Shown: positions 51,105 to 63,987 of the stretch, piece by piece
Layout: the number at the start of each line of letters is the position of its first letter
Numbering within the stretch: the first letter of the stretch is position 1
Assembly: GCA_026120185.1 (NCBI GenBank)
Contig: JANUWF010001224.1
Span: 2,852,001-2,916,000, forward strand
Length of the DNA: 64,000 nt
Direction: 5' to 3'
Source of the DNA: Voacanga thouarsii
Lineage: Eukaryota; Streptophyta; Magnoliopsida; Gentianales; Apocynaceae
Made by a program: the position numbers and the translations under genes
The notes under the pieces: model-generated
The model's input: only the letters and a program-made list of their open reading frames with translations
The model's database searches: none
Told to the model about the DNA's origin: nothing

Positions 51105-52257
51105 GATGTAGAGATGATAATGGAAAAAGGGAGTATATGGGAAAGAAAATAGGACACCCTCAAAATCAATCATTACAACACAATCAAACACTGCCCTTAA
51201 CCATCTTACAATCACAACACCACTCAATACAAACACCACCTTAATATATCACAAAACATAACAAGATAATCAATAAAACATAGCACAATCTTCTTCACCA
51301 ATGCCTTCAAAGAGATAGCTGTTGTCCTATCCCAAGCATAATATCAATGTCCATGATCAAATTAGGAATGCCATTCATATCATAATATAAAGCTCATAAT
51401 CACAATGCTAAGTTAAACATGAACAATTATCTCTCAATCTTTCAATCAAATATCTTGGTAAGCTCAAAATTACACACATGAGAGGCATGCTCAATAGCTT
51501 CCAAGAAGATGTGAAACATGAATTGCATCAATCAAATATCATTGTTAATCATATACCTATGCTAACTAAGCCTAAAAGAAAGCAAAATTTTCATCAATCC
51601 ATCAGCCAAAAAAAAAAAAAAAAAAGAAGAATTTTTGAACAAAAAATCCTATGAAAATACCCAATAATCAATATGAAAAATCAAATCGTAGAAAGTGCAG
51701 AAAAATCATTCCAAAAATAATCTCTAATATATGGGTGATGATCCTATACAAAAAGATTGAAGAAATTGTGCACCGAGTGGAAGGATTGAAAAATAGGTTT
51801 TGTGGGAAAAGATTGGATTTTTCTTGGTTTTAATCCAAAACTTCAAGAATAAAGTGAAGATTTGTTGTTTGGAAAGTGTTTTGGAGGTTTAGAAAGTGAC
51901 CCAACGGTATTTTGAAGTTGAACCTGGGGACGGGTTGAGAGAAAAAACAAGGGAGATGAAGGGTTGTTTGAAAAATATGGGCAAAAGTGATCGTTGGTGA
52001 CTTATGGCCGACAGGACCTAGCACTAGGTCCAAGTATTGGGCCTGCTGTCGAGCCTATATTGTCTCAGCATAGTTGTTTTGGCTATGCGGAACTGGCGCC
52101 CGAGCCAATGTTCGGGCCTGGCGACAGGTCAGCTCTGTCCGTAAAAATATATTTTTTTTAATTAATTAATCAAAACAACAACACTTAAAACTACAAAATC
52201 ATGAAAAAAATTTATTCTAAAAATTAAAAAGACATGAAAATAAAGGAAATCACACGA
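51105..52257 (-). other. Spacer between gag and accessory ORF in F copy 1
   Basis: About 1.15 kb without a coding frame. Contains a GGACCTAG-CA-CTAGGTCC inverted repeat at 52014-52031 and further cassette-like pieces to about 52130, as in the LTRs. May serve as a leader or internal control region for the accessory ORF (inference). Confidence 0.6.
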
Positions 52258-53673
52258 AAATTAAATAGATGTCCAAAAATAAAAAGAAACCAAATCAGGA
52301 AAGATTATCTTTTTTCCACGATCATTATCACGTAGATTAGTATTTGTATTTCCCAGAAGGGATCCCGCTTGATGATCTCCAAGGAGTTTGCTCAATTGTC
52401 TAATTTGATTCTTGAGGTTGCGCATGGACGACTCTAAATTTCTCGTGGTTGCATCCACTCCTTAAAACCGTATTTTTGTACCACTTACCAATTGGTTAAC
52501 CAAATCCTCCAATGATGGCTTTACCAGTAGTGCATTGTAAGGCAAGGGGGGTTGAGTTATTTGATTCCCAAAATCATAAGAAGTTTGCCTAGGTTGGTTT
52601 TGGTTGTTTCATGAAAAGTTAGAATGATTCCTCTAACTTGGGTTGTAAGTGGTGCTATAAAGATTATTACTTTGTCGTCCACTGCCCATAAATGCAGCTT
52701 GTTCTAATGACTCTTGTGATGATCCCGTACCTTGGTATTCATAATTTGGATGCCATTCCCTCCAAAAGTCATAATTAGCATTCACTACCTATCCTTGGAA
52801 AGGACACATCACGGTTTGCTCCATCTTGGCCTACAAAGCCACTATTACATTGACCTTGTACACTCCACGAACACGAGCATTTGACTGTGAACTACCCCAA
52901 ATATAGTTGGTTGTTGCTAAATTTTTAATCAGATCAAACACCTACTCCAGGGTTTTAGAATTAATAGAACTTCCTACAGATACACCAACCAATTACCTTG
53001 TAGCAAAACTTAAACCTTTATGAAAGATTTGCGTTTGCATACCTAGCTCGAACCCGTGATGAGGACACTTTCTATGTATCTCCTTAAACCTCTCCCAGCA
53101 CTAGTAAAGATTTTTAGATTTTAACTGTTGGAAGGCAAAAATATCTGTCCTAAGCTTGGATTTTCTAGCTAGAAGAAAATATTTTGCTAAAACATTTTTA
53201 GCCAAAATATTCCAAGTGGTAATGGATCCTGCTGTCAAAGATTTTAACCAAGATTTCGCTCTATCTCTAAAAAAAAAAGGGAAAAAGCCTTAGTTTGAGA
53301 GTATCTTCAGAAACACCATTCATTTTAAAAGTGTCACAGAATTCTAAAAAGCTCGCAAAGTGGGCACTAGGATCTTCCTTGGGTAGTCCATCAAATTGTA
53401 CCATGTTTTAGATCATTTGGAAAATGTTTGGCTTTATCTCAAAGTTATTAGCCTCCATCCTAGGTCTTGTAATACACAAGCCTATACCGAGGTTGCGGGT
53501 CTCACAAAATCATCTATAATCCTCTTATTATTACTACCATTACCACCATTGTTTGGTTGGTTAACCTCCGTGTCTTTTCTTACCCTTTGTCTAACCACCA
53601 ATCGAATCCTTGTTAATGTCCTCTTGATCTCTGGATCAAGCTCTACAATGTCATCTTTAGATCGTTGGGTCAT
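52258..53673 (-). pseudogene. Gag of F copy 1 (Athila/Tat type)
   Basis: Start at 53673 with MTQRSKDDIVELDPEIKRTL, the usual DPEIxRT opening of Athila/Tat gag. The gag domain follows (about 53350-52880): RAKSWLKSLTAGSITTWN, AKMFLAKYF, KLRTDIFAFQQ, RFKEIHRKCPHHG, and LVGVSVGSSINSKTLE. Later parts are Gln/Asn-rich, ending with a coiled-coil-like NLESSMRNLKNQIRQLSKLL and a stop at 52258-52260. Multiple stops and shifts. No protease or reverse transcriptase follows. Confidence 0.82.
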
Positions 53674-53931
53674 AAACTAAGGTCTAGATCTATAGAAAAC
53701 AAAAGATAGTGAGATTGTAGAATTTACAAGTTTAATAGTTACTACACATTCACCAATTAAGTTAGGAAAATTATAATATGTAGGGAAATTAGGAAAGTAC
53801 AATTATACAGACTACAACATATGGCACCTATTCATACAAGGAATATACATACATATTTACATATTTATATATAGACATATAAACATATAAACATTGTTAA
53901 ATCAATAAAATCCAAACTTTCATGATATTAT

Positions 53932-53950
53932 TCTCTGACAACGGCGCCTA
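53932..53950 (-). promoter_or_regulatory. Primer-binding site of F (Asp tRNA type)
   Basis: Minus strand TAGGCGCCGTTGTCAGAGA just after the LTR end. It corresponds to the Athila/Tat site TGGCGCCGTTGCCGGGGA. Confidence 0.85.
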
Positions 53951-53955
53951 AAACT

Positions 53956-55397
53956 TGATGCGTAAATTTTGGGTATATAAAAATCATTGAATTTAAATCC
54001 ATCACTTAGTCAATTTTTAATTAAAACATTAATTCCAAAACATACATATGAGCAAGTATACTCATCGCAAGCACATTATAGGGAATTAACGAGTAACGAT
54101 CCTCAAAGAAATAAGTACACACTAATCACTTTTTATTCATTGTTTAACCTACCAATTAAAGTGTTAAGATAATAATAAAAAAAAGAAATATGTACAACTC
54201 AAGGATGTAGGAATATGTAATTTAGACAACTATCCTAGAATATATGACAATGAATCATTTAGTAACTATCTCAATTAATCATCATTTTAGCATCATGACG
54301 GAATATAAAGTAAAATTTAATCGTTTCCCAAGTCATAAATCCACTTATATAGACTCCACTTCTTTCCCAATCAATGGAATCACTATCATGATTAAATTAG
54401 CAGATTTCCCAATCAAACCGACATAACCAAAGAGATGCATTAAACTCAATTTCTCATAAATTATCCCTAAGCTCTAGGTGATAATAAATATAAAATTAGT
54501 CAATAACCTTGTACTATAGGCAAAATTAACTAATCTTTGATTACTTTAGTTCCTTGTGTTAACTTCATTTCCCAAGTCCATTAAGAAATAACAAATATGA
54601 AATTAATAAAATTAAATCAACTCCTAACATCGTTTCTAAAGTCAATTAGAAGAAAATCTAACTTCATTAATTCTTCCATAATTTCAAGTAATCAAATACC
54701 AATAATGATATAAAATTGATCAAATAACTAAATTAATCCAAAAACCTTGAATCTTAAAATAATGTCGAATTACAATAAAAACATTAATTACATAATTATT
54801 CTAGAAAAAGATAATAAAGGTAAGAGAAAGAATTTATAGACAAGCCCTCTTTCTCTATTTGGAAACCTTCTTGAATAATGATCCTTGAATGGTGAATCTC
54901 TCATTCTTTGAGTGATTGGAAGTTTTGATAATTGGATGCACTACTTTCTCTTGTGTTTTTCTTGTTTAAATAAGCTTCTTCGATGCCAAAATTCATGGCT
55001 TGAGGAGTCTTGGACTAGTAGAATTTGGAAAATACCAAAATCTTTTGGAAGATAAAATTCGTGCACAAAATTGTGTGTTCCAGACCGAACCTGGCATTGG
55101 GTTCCTTCGACCCACCTGGCACCAGGTATATTCTGTTCTTCTCCTGGACATTGCTCTATTTTCTTTTTTTTTTTAGGTTGGACCTGGCGCTTGGTGTAGT
55201 TGTTAGACCTGGTGCCAGGTACAAGCTGAAAATTTTTACTTTTTGCTAGAAATCTACTCAATTTTGCACAAATTTATCAAAACACTTTTCACAATCAAAA
55301 TGTCAAATAGAAAAGAATATGCCAAATTATTACATCATAGTTATCTCAAATTAGCCTCAAATAATTAGAAAAATAATGATGATTTTAGCCCTTATCA
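53956..55397 (-). repeat. Internal/5' LTR of F copy 1 (1442 bp)
   Basis: Minus strand TGATAAGGGC...ACGCATCA. Contains CCTGGCACCAGG (55115-55126) and ACCTGGTGCCAGGT (55207-55220). Lies between copies 1 and 2, so it is 3' LTR of one and 5' LTR of the other. Confidence 0.9.
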
Positions 55398-56777
55398 ATT
55401 CCCCCGCACTTGAACTTTTGCTTGTCCTCAAGCAAAACACTTAAGTCAAGAAAATTATCAAAAAAACACAAGCCTTTTATCATTCAAAAATTTTGAAACA
55501 TAATAAGGATTATAACATCCCTTCAAACTTTAGATAAAACTCTTGTCATTTATCTAACCCTTTAAAGACAATTAAAACTTTGAAGCATTTGATAAGACAT
55601 CACAAAACTCTTGAAGTTAAATTAATCATGTTTATGCCTTAGTCTAAAAGATTATTTCACCCTTCGAGTAAAAACACAGATAACATGAATTACACAAGTC
55701 AAGCTATCTACCAACTCAAGTATTATAAATCTAAAAATTGTACAACTTAAGTCATGATGTAAGGAAAGCAGTCCAATTTTTTTAATGACTTAGCGATTTT
55801 ATAGCCTAAAGTGCATGAATTTCTCTTCACACATTGTATTGCCCCTCTTTTAGTCATCACTTATCATTTTTCAACATTTTCTCTTGTTTTTGCTTTCAGG
55901 AATCAATAGCCTTAAGTAAGTGAATTTCTTTTCACTATTCGTATTGGCCCCCCCATAAACAAGCAAAAAGTATTTTTCTCATTAATAATAATCAACTCAT
56001 TGTTCTCAATTTTCAACTCACAATAAATTTTTTTTTGACAATTTTTCACATTCTTTCCACTCAAAGATGTTTTCTCTCCTCATATTCCATATCACAACTC
56101 AAAGCTACGCAAAGTTTAAACCCATAATACAAGAGTTAGCCAACAACATTCCCCACATTCATCATATCATCCACATTCTAACTAGATGAGTCAAATAATA
56201 TTCAAACACAATTGCATTGACAAGATTAATCCAAAATCTCAAGTCTTAAAAATATCCTATCCAATAAACCAATTTCATAAAAATCCACCAACTAAATGGC
56301 AAAACTTGTATCTATGTAAAAAAAAAAAAAGAATTACATGCTTGCTGATAACAAAAACCACTAAAATTTTGAAAAATATCACACAAAACTGATATGAAAA
56401 ATATCTTCAATCCCTAATCTCCCCCCCCCCCCCCCCACTTAAACGGGACATTATCCTCAATGGCAAAAAATAAAACAATGAAAGGAAAGCCAGGAAGACC
56501 AAAATAAATAAAGAGCAAGAATAGAAAAAAGAAAATACTTCCATTCCAAAATAGTTCCAACATGTACGAATTCACAACAAGGAGAAGTCCTTAGAGAAGT
56601 CACAAGGTTGCCTAACTTAAAAGAACTAAAAACGGAAAAACATAAATCTAGAAAAAGAAAGAAAATCAAAATAAAGGAAAAGATCCCTAAAACTAAGAAA
56701 GATCATTAAAATTCAACGGAAAAGAAATAAAAGAAAAAGGACAAACAATAAAATAAAATATAAGTGCAAAGAGTAAA
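55398..56777 (-). other. 3' untranslated region of F copy 2
   Basis: Repeats the layout of 48539-49894: terminal purine tract with GACAAGCAAAAGTTCAAGTG (minus strand, 55410-55430), the paired motif (about 55780-55848 and 55899-55955), and the upstream purine cassette, here expanded to a C16 run (56421-56436). Confidence 0.7.
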
Positions 56778-57981
56778 TCAAGAGTCCTTAGACTTGTCGT
56801 CATCATTGGCGAATCAACTCATGGATACACTAATGGATTGCTAGATTAAAGTCGCCAATTTATGCTCATGGACATCCTGATGGCAATGGAGGTTAGCAAT
56901 GCAATTTTGCAGCTGGAGGCAGATGCTCATTTGACTCTCCAATTAGGCCTCCACTCGTGCCTCAAGATCAGTACTAGAATAAGAGCTACTGGCGCAAGCA
57001 CGAGATCGAGTAGGTTGTTCCTCTAGCTCCTGCTCATCTGGGGGAAGCTCTACCATCCCTGGATACTAAACCTCATAAGGCTTCTTCCAACACTTCTCTG
57101 TCTCATCATAATGATAGCCACACTAAACTAAAGTATGCTTAGATACTAGGTCCCGGACAGTGGTCGTCTGAATAATCTCTCCATCTAATCTTATTTTAAA
57201 GTTCTATAAGATATGTATAATAACCAAGGGGAATTTGGGGGCCTTGGCTGATATGTTAGAGTAAACAACCTCTCTCATTGACTGAATAATAATAGGGGTA
57301 AGGGGAATAGGCTCACTCATCATCATCTTATTATGCATGTAAATATCATAGACTCTATACTCATTGAAGCCACTAGACTTGGGGAAACGTTGACAGAGAA
57401 AATGTAGACTAGGGCACACAATTGAGCCTTAAGATCATTATTGGATAAGTAGCGATATTAGCCTATTTGTCCCTTCCTCCACATATGCAAACTAGTTCTA
57501 ATGGCACTCATATTCTAGGTAGGCTCAGAAATAATCTTTTGGCTATTATAGTCCACATCTATCCATGGCCCCTCATTAGAGACTCTTAAAATCCTGGCTA
57601 ATCTAACCCTATCAAACTCAATGGGTACACCTTTGACCATAGTGGAAATAACCTGGAGGTTTTTTTTTTTTTTTTTATGCTGCATATTGGCATGAAACTT
57701 TCTAACTCATAGAGGACAATAAGCACCCCCAAGTCTAATGATAGACTCCCACCCTAGTGGCCTAAACATAGTAGAAAACTCTAAGTAATTATCCAAATAA
57801 GGCCTATACATCTTTTTTACTATGATTTTGTTATTTTGGTGACCTCGATACAAGATTTGACAAGTAGGGTTAAAGAATTGGGTAGGCTGGGTAGGTAGAG
57901 GCTAAAAAAAAAAGGTGTAGACAAAGATGAGACTCTAGCTCTCTTAGCCTCAAGTGCCAATCCCTTAGGTCTCCTAGACAT
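56778..57981 (-). pseudogene. Accessory ORF of F copy 2
   Basis: Start ATG at 57981 (MSRRPKGLALEAKRAR). Same layout as copy 1: MYRPYLDNYLEFSTMFRPLGWESIIRLGG split by fewer bases, FHANMQHKKK where copy 1 has FYANM, MVKGVPIEFDRVRLARILRV, and SEPIPLTPIIIQSMREVVYSN. Stops and a frameshift in the middle. Ends at the TGA matching copy 1. Confidence 0.75.
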
Positions 57982-59164
57982 GATGAAGAGGTGATAATGG
58001 AAAAAGAGAGTCTATGGGAAAGAAAATAGGACACCCTCAAAATCACTTCTTACAACACAATCAAACACAACCCTTAACTATCTCACAATTATAACACCAC
58101 TCAATACAAACAGTACCTCGATATACCACAAAACACCACAAGATAATCAATAAAACACAATATAACCTTTTCCACAAATACCTGCAAAAGATTGGCATTG
58201 TCCAATCCCAAACATAATATCAATCTCCATGATTAAATTTGGAACATCATTCATGTCATAATATATACCTCATAATCACAATGCTATGTTAAACATGAAT
58301 AATTATCTCTCAATCTATGAAACAAATATCTGGGTAAGCTCAAAATTACACATATGAGAGGCATGCTCAATAGCTTCCAAAAAAATGTGAAACATGAATT
58401 GCATCAATCAAATATTATTGTTAACATATACCAATACTAACTAAACCTAAAAGAAAGCAAAATTTTTATCAATCCATCCAAAAAAAAAAAAAAAGAATTT
58501 TTGGACCAAAATTCCTAGGAAAATACCCAATAATTAATGTGAAAAATTGAACCATAGAAAGTGTAGAAAAAATCATACCACAATGATCTCCAATGTATGG
58601 GTGATGATCCTATGCAAAAAGATTGAAGAAATTATGCACTAAGTGGAAGGATTGGAAAATGGGTTTTGTGAGAGAAGATTGGATTTTTCTTAGTTTTAAT
58701 CCAAAACTTTAGGGGGGGAAAATGAAGATTTAGTGTTTGGAAGGTGTTTTGGAGTTTTAAAAAGTGACCCGATAGTGTTTGGAAGTTGGACCCTACGATG
58801 GGTTGAGAGAAAAAACGAGGGAGATAATGGTTTGTTTTGAAAAATATGTCCCAAAATGGCCCTTGGTATCTTATGGCTGATGGGACCTGGTGCTAGGTCC
58901 AAGTACTGGGCCTGGCGTTGGGCCCATTCTGGCTCGGCATAGTTAGTTTGGCTGTGTGGACCTAGTGCCCAAGCTAACGTTCGGGCTTGGCACCAGGTCA
59001 GCTCTATTCAGAAAAATATATTTTTTAATTAATTAATGAAAACAACAACAATTAAAACTATGAAATCATGAAGAAAATTTATTCTAAAAATTACAAAGAT
59101 TGGAAAAGAAAGGAAAGCACACAAAATTAAATAGATGTCCAAAAATCAGAAGAAACCAAATCAG
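57982..59164 (-). other. Spacer of F copy 2 with palindrome cassettes
   Basis: Matches 51105-52257. GGACCTGGTGCTAGGTCC at 58883-58900, followed by further GGCCTGGC-like pieces to about 59000. No gene seen. Confidence 0.6.
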
Positions 59165-59622
59165 GAAAGATTAATTTTTTCCACGGTCAAGATCACGTGG
59201 ATTGGTCTCCGTATTTCTTAGAAGGAATTCCACTTGACGATCTCCAAGGAGTTCGGTCAGTTGTCCAATTTGATTCTCAAGGTTACACATGGACACCTCC
59301 AAATTTCTCGTGGGTATGTCCACTCATTGAAACCATGTTTCCGTACCACTTACCAATTGATTAACCAAATCCTCCAATAACGGCTTTGTCGGTGGTGCAT
59401 TAAAAGGCAATGAGGGTTAAGTCCTTTGATTCCAAAAATTACAGGAAGTTTGCCTAGATTAGTTTTGGTTGTTCTATGAAAAGTTAAGATGATTCCTCCA
59501 ACCCAGTTTGTAAGTGGTGCTATAAGGATTATTACCTTGTCGTCAATTGCCTACAAATGTAGCTCGTTCTAATGACTCTTGGAATGACCCCATACTTTAG
59601 CACTCATGATTTGGATGCCATT
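59165..59622 (-). pseudogene. Gag C-terminal part of F copy 2, cut by G
   Basis: Corresponds to 52258-52750 of copy 1 and ends at ATTTGGATGCCATT, where G begins; copy 1 continues ATTTGGATGCCATTCCC at 52745. Confidence 0.75.
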
Positions 59623-61045
59623 TGATAGGGGCTAAATTCATTAATATTTTTCTAGTTATTTGAGGGTAATTTGAAATACTTTTGATGTAATAACTATGCA
59701 TATTCCTTCATATTTAACATTCTGCTTGTAAAAAGTGTTTTTGACAAATTTGTACAGATTTAAGTGAATTTCGAGCAAAAAGTGAAAGATTTCATATTGT
59801 ACCTGGCGCCAGGCCTAGTTAAGGCACCAGGTGCTAGGTCCATTCTGATCAGTGTCGGTGAATTTTCCTTTTTCAAGCATATTTTTACAATTTCAGTTTG
59901 AGTCTTTTGGGAACTCTTTCAACCACAGAAACGTACTCCTATAGACACTTTTTGGTAATTATAACTCCTATATATACAAGAGAATAACATTGTACGAACT
60001 AGTTTTCAGAGTTTTCATAGTTTTTTAATTCTTTAATGTAATATATTTTGAAAACACCTAGAGAAACAACAATATTTAAGAGGATCAAGGAGAATTCTTA
60101 GAGAGGGAGAGGAGTTTGCTCAAGAAGGTTTCAAGGAAGAAGAAGAAGGCTTATTTGTCTATGAGTAGTTTCTTTTTGGCTTCTTTATAATTTATTGATA
60201 ATTTGATATTAATGTTTTAAATGCCTTTAGATGATATTCTTTTGGATTCATGATTTTGTATTGATCTTAGTACTTTGATCAATTTATTGCTATTCTTGAT
60301 ATTTGATTACTTGAGTATAATATCTTGTTGGATTGATTAGTCCTCTTCTAATTCACTTGCAAAACGATATTAGGAGAGAATGGCCAACTAATTAATTCAA
60401 TATTAGTTATTCTTAACTTGTTTGAAAAAGAGCTTAAGGGTAAAGACTAAGTAATCAAAGATTGGTTGATGATTTCTAGAATATAGATTCATGGACTAAT
60501 TTCATACTTTAAATCATCTAGAACATAAGGATTTGGGTGAGGATTGATTTTAATGCATCTTTTGGAAAAAGTAGTTGAGGCAGAATATGTTCACTAATTT
60601 TACTAGAAGATAGTGTTTCCATAGATTGCAAATGAACTGGGTCCACTTTCATCCTTCAAGATGCCAAGATAATAATTAATTAAGAGAATTGCTAGTCAAT
60701 CATTATAGTGTATTCAAGGATTTCTATCTATTTATATATCTTTTCTCCTTATTCCCACTCCTTCATTATCCTTGTGACTTTTCTTGTGTGACTTGATTTT
60801 CTCTGGTATATTAGGTAAGTAGGTTATTCACTTTTATTCCTTTGTTCTATTAGCTAAACAATAAAGATTTGGGAAAAAATAAGGTGGGAGTTTAAGTTCT
60901 CATGAATTCGATATTTGCTATTTCATATAATATACGATAGATATATTTACCCATATGTATGGTTTTACTGGTTAGCATTTTAATTAAAGATTGATTGATT
61001 GTGGACTTTGTTGGTAATATTTTATACGATAAAAAACGCGCATCA
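59623..61045 (+). repeat. G LTR 1 (1423 bp)
   Basis: TGATAGGGGC...CGCATCA. Contains the perfect palindrome CCTGGCGCCAGG (59802-59813), CACCAGGTGCTAGGTCC nearby (59826-59842), and a TATATATA box (59969-59976). Confidence 0.9.
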
Positions 61046-61051
61046 AGTTTT

Positions 61052-61069
61052 TGGCACCATTGCTAGGGA
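61052..61069 (+). promoter_or_regulatory. Primer-binding site of G (Asp tRNA type)
   Basis: TGGCACCATTGCTAGGGA, a few bases after LTR1; three C-to-T/G-to-A-type changes from TGGCGCCGTTGCCGGGGA. Confidence 0.85.
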
Positions 61070-62486
61070 GTGAAGTCTTTTACCTAATTTGTGTTTTCTT
61101 TTATTTTTGGTGTGTTTTGCTATTATTTTGTTTGTGCTTTTATGTGTGTTTCACTTTGTTGGATTGAATAAAGTCTTCTTGGAAACTACTTAATTCTCTC
61201 TTCCAAGTTTTTATATTTTTTGGAGAATTATTGCATTTGGGGAGTATTGCTTAACTTTCTATCTCCTTTATCAATTTTAGTCCCTTTGGAGATGCTTTTT
61301 TATGATAATTTTTGGCCAATGAGGACATTGTCTAGTTTAGGTGTGGGGGAGTGGTTTAGTAATATTCTTTGTTTAGGTTTTTATCAATTATCATAGTGTT
61401 TTCATGGTATCATGCTACTTTAGAAAATTTTGGCAAAATTTTGATTTTGAAAATTTGAAGGAATTTGAAAATTTAGAAATTTTAGAGCTAAATTGAGCCT
61501 ATTTGTCTATAATGGAGTTATGGTTTTCTTGTTAATTTTGGATATGGATTTGTTATTTATTATGGTTTGATTTTTATTCAAAGATAAATTTATGGATTAA
61601 GTTGGATTTTGTTAAGTCTTGAAAATTTAAGTTAACCTTGGTTATATTTGGTATTTGAGTTTTATTTTATTGTTTGAGTATGAATGTGGATAATATGATG
61701 AAAAATGGGAAGAGTTGTTGACTAATTCTCGTATTATAGATTTAAAATTTTCTTGACCTTGAGTTGTGAATAAGGAGTGTGGGGAAATAAAAAATAATTT
61801 TGAGTGGAAAAAAAAAATAAAAAGAACGTGAGTTGAAAAAAATTACTTTCAACTGTTGAAAAAAAAAAGGGAGAGACCTTTTGTTGAAAAGGGGGCCAAC
61901 ACGGTGAGTAGAATAGAAGAAATAAAAGAAGCATCACACTCTCTTGAGGCTATTCCGAAAACAAGAGGGTAATGAAAGAAAGGCAAGAAAGAAAAAATGA
62001 TGAAAACAATAGTGACTATAAGGGGGGCCGATATAGTGCATGAAGAGAAATTCATTTACTTGAGGCTATCAATTCCCTAAGTCACAAAAAAAAAAAAAAA
62101 AGAGAGTGAATTGTTTTCCTTGTTTTACTAACTTGACTTTTCTAAATTTGAGTCTATACTGCTAGAATTGGTTAAATGGCTTGACTTGTATAATTTATGT
62201 TATCTATATTTTTGCTTGAGGAGTAGGATGACTTTCTTGTACTAGATATAAGATTATTTAACTTAACTTTGATGGCCTTGGGATTGTTTGATTTAATACA
62301 TGAGTTTTCAAGGTTTTTAAAGGGTTGAGTGAATGACAAGTTTGTGTTTGTGGTTGGAAGATTATTCTTTTATTATGGATGAATTTGCTAAGAATAAATT
62401 GAAACCTTGTGTTGTCTTAAGCCATCTGCTTAGGGTTTTAATTCTAGCTCGCTTGAGGACAAGCAAAAGTTCAAGTGTGGGGTAAT
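61070..62486 (+). other. Internal region of G, non-coding
   Basis: No coding frame. Contains an upstream purine cassette (GAGGACATTGTCTAG... with GTGTGGGGGAG, 61321-61351), two copies of the GGGGGCC...TTGAGGCTAT motif (about 61889-61967 and 62021-62083), and the terminal cassette GAGGACAAGC...AAGTGTGGGG before LTR2 (62454-62482). Resembles the 3' untranslated region of F with gag and accessory ORF removed. Confidence 0.75.
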
Positions 62487-63963
62487 TGATAGGGGCTTAA
62501 TTCATCACTATTTTCCTAACTATTTGAGGGTAATATGAGATACTTTTGATGTAATAACTAGGCATATTCCATCATATTTGACATTTTTCTTGTAAAAAGT
62601 GTTTTTTGATAAATCTGCGCAGATTTAGGTGGATTTCACGCAAAAAGTGAAAGATTCCAGATTGTACGTTGCACCAGGTCCAATTAAGGTACCGGGGGCC
62701 AGGTCTGTTCTGGAAAGAGTAGCAAACAGTGAGAAACCAAAATTGGACCCGGCGCCAAGTTCATTCTATTTAGTGTTGGCGAATTTTCCTTTTCCAAGCA
62801 AATTTTTGCAATTTCAATTTAAGTCTTTTGGGAATTCTTTCAACCACGGAAAAGGACTCCTGTAGACACTTTTTTGCCATTAGAACTATTATACATACAA
62901 GAGAATAGCATTGTACAAACTAGTTTTCAGATTTTTCATAGTTTTCCAATTCTTCAATGTAATATCTTTCAAAAACTCCTAGAGAAACAAAAAAATTTAG
63001 GAGAATCAATGAAAATTCTGGAGAGGGAGAGGAGGTTGCTCAAGAAGGTTTCAAGGAAAAAGAAGAAGGCTTACTTGTCTATGAACGGTTTATTTTTCTT
63101 TTCTTTGTAATTTGTTGACAATTTGATATGAATGTTTTAATTGTCTTTAGATGATATTCTTTCGAATTCATGATTTTGTATTGATTTTAGTTCTTTGATC
63201 AATTTATTTCTATTCTTAGTATTTGATTACTTGATAATAATATCTTGTTGGATTGATTAGTTCTCTTCTAATGCATTTGCAAAATGATATTCAGAGAGAA
63301 TGGCCAATTAATTAATTTATTACTGGTTATTCCTAAATTGTTTGAAAAAGAGGTTAAGAGTAAAGACTAAGTAATCAAAGATTGGTTGATGATTTCTAGA
63401 GTATAGATTCATAGGCTAATTTCATGCTTTAAATCTCCTAGAACATAGGGATTTGTGTGAAAATTGATTTTAATGCATCTTTTGGATAAATTGGTTGAGA
63501 TAGAATATGTTCACTAATTTAGCTAGAAGATAGTGATTCCATGGATTACAAACAAAATGGGTATGCTTTAATCCTTCATGATACTAAGATAATAATTAAT
63601 TGAGGGATTTGCTAGTCAATCATTATAGTGTATTCAAGGATTTCTATCTATTTACATATTTTTTCTCCTTATTCTTACTCTTTGATTATCCTTGTGACTT
63701 TTCTTGTGTGACTTAATTTTCTCTAGTATATTAGGTAAGTAGATTATTTACTTCTATTCCTTTGTTTTATTGGCTAAACAATAAAGATTTGGGTAAAGTA
63801 AGGTAGGAGCCTAAGTTCTCGTGAATTCGATACTTGCTATTCCCTATACTATACAATAGGTATATTTGCCCATATGTGTAGTTTTAGTGTTAGCATTTTA
63901 ATTAAAGCTCGATTGATTGTGGACTTTGTTGGTAATATTTTCGACACTAAAAAACACGTATCA
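62487..63963 (+). repeat. G LTR 2 (1477 bp)
   Basis: TGATAGGGGC...CGTATCA, similar to LTR1 throughout (for example TATTTGAGGGTAAT near 62522, GGCTTACTTGTCTATGA near 63067). Palindrome cassettes are degraded (GCACCAGGTCC near 62671, GGCGCCAAG near 62752). Confidence 0.9.
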
Positions 63964-63969
63964 AGTTTT

Positions 63970-63987
63970 TGGTGCTGTTGTCGGGGA
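63970..63987 (+). promoter_or_regulatory. Second Asp-type primer site after G LTR 2
   Basis: TGGTGCTGTTGTCGGGGA follows LTR2, showing this LTR is also a 5' LTR. Confidence 0.85.

Larger units (their letters stand above)
43171..59622 (-). mobile_element. Element F: tandem array of a pol-less Athila/Tat-like element
   Basis: On the minus strand: internal copy 2 (59622-55398, 5' truncated by G), LTR (55397-53956), primer site, internal copy 1 (53955-48539), 3' LTR (48538-43171, interrupted by E). Copy 1 encodes a gag relic and an accessory ORF, with no reverse transcriptase or integrase sequence seen. LTRs start TGATAAGGGC and end ACGCATCA, followed by an Asp-type primer site. LTR-internal-LTR-internal order indicates a tandem copy. 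The sequence left of 43171 (ATTAT) would be the target duplication. Confidence 0.85.

Noticed and set aside
56421..56436. C16 run as a distinct feature or assembly artefact
   Set aside because: It is the expanded purine-tract cassette of F copy 2; copy 1 has the shorter form at the matching place.
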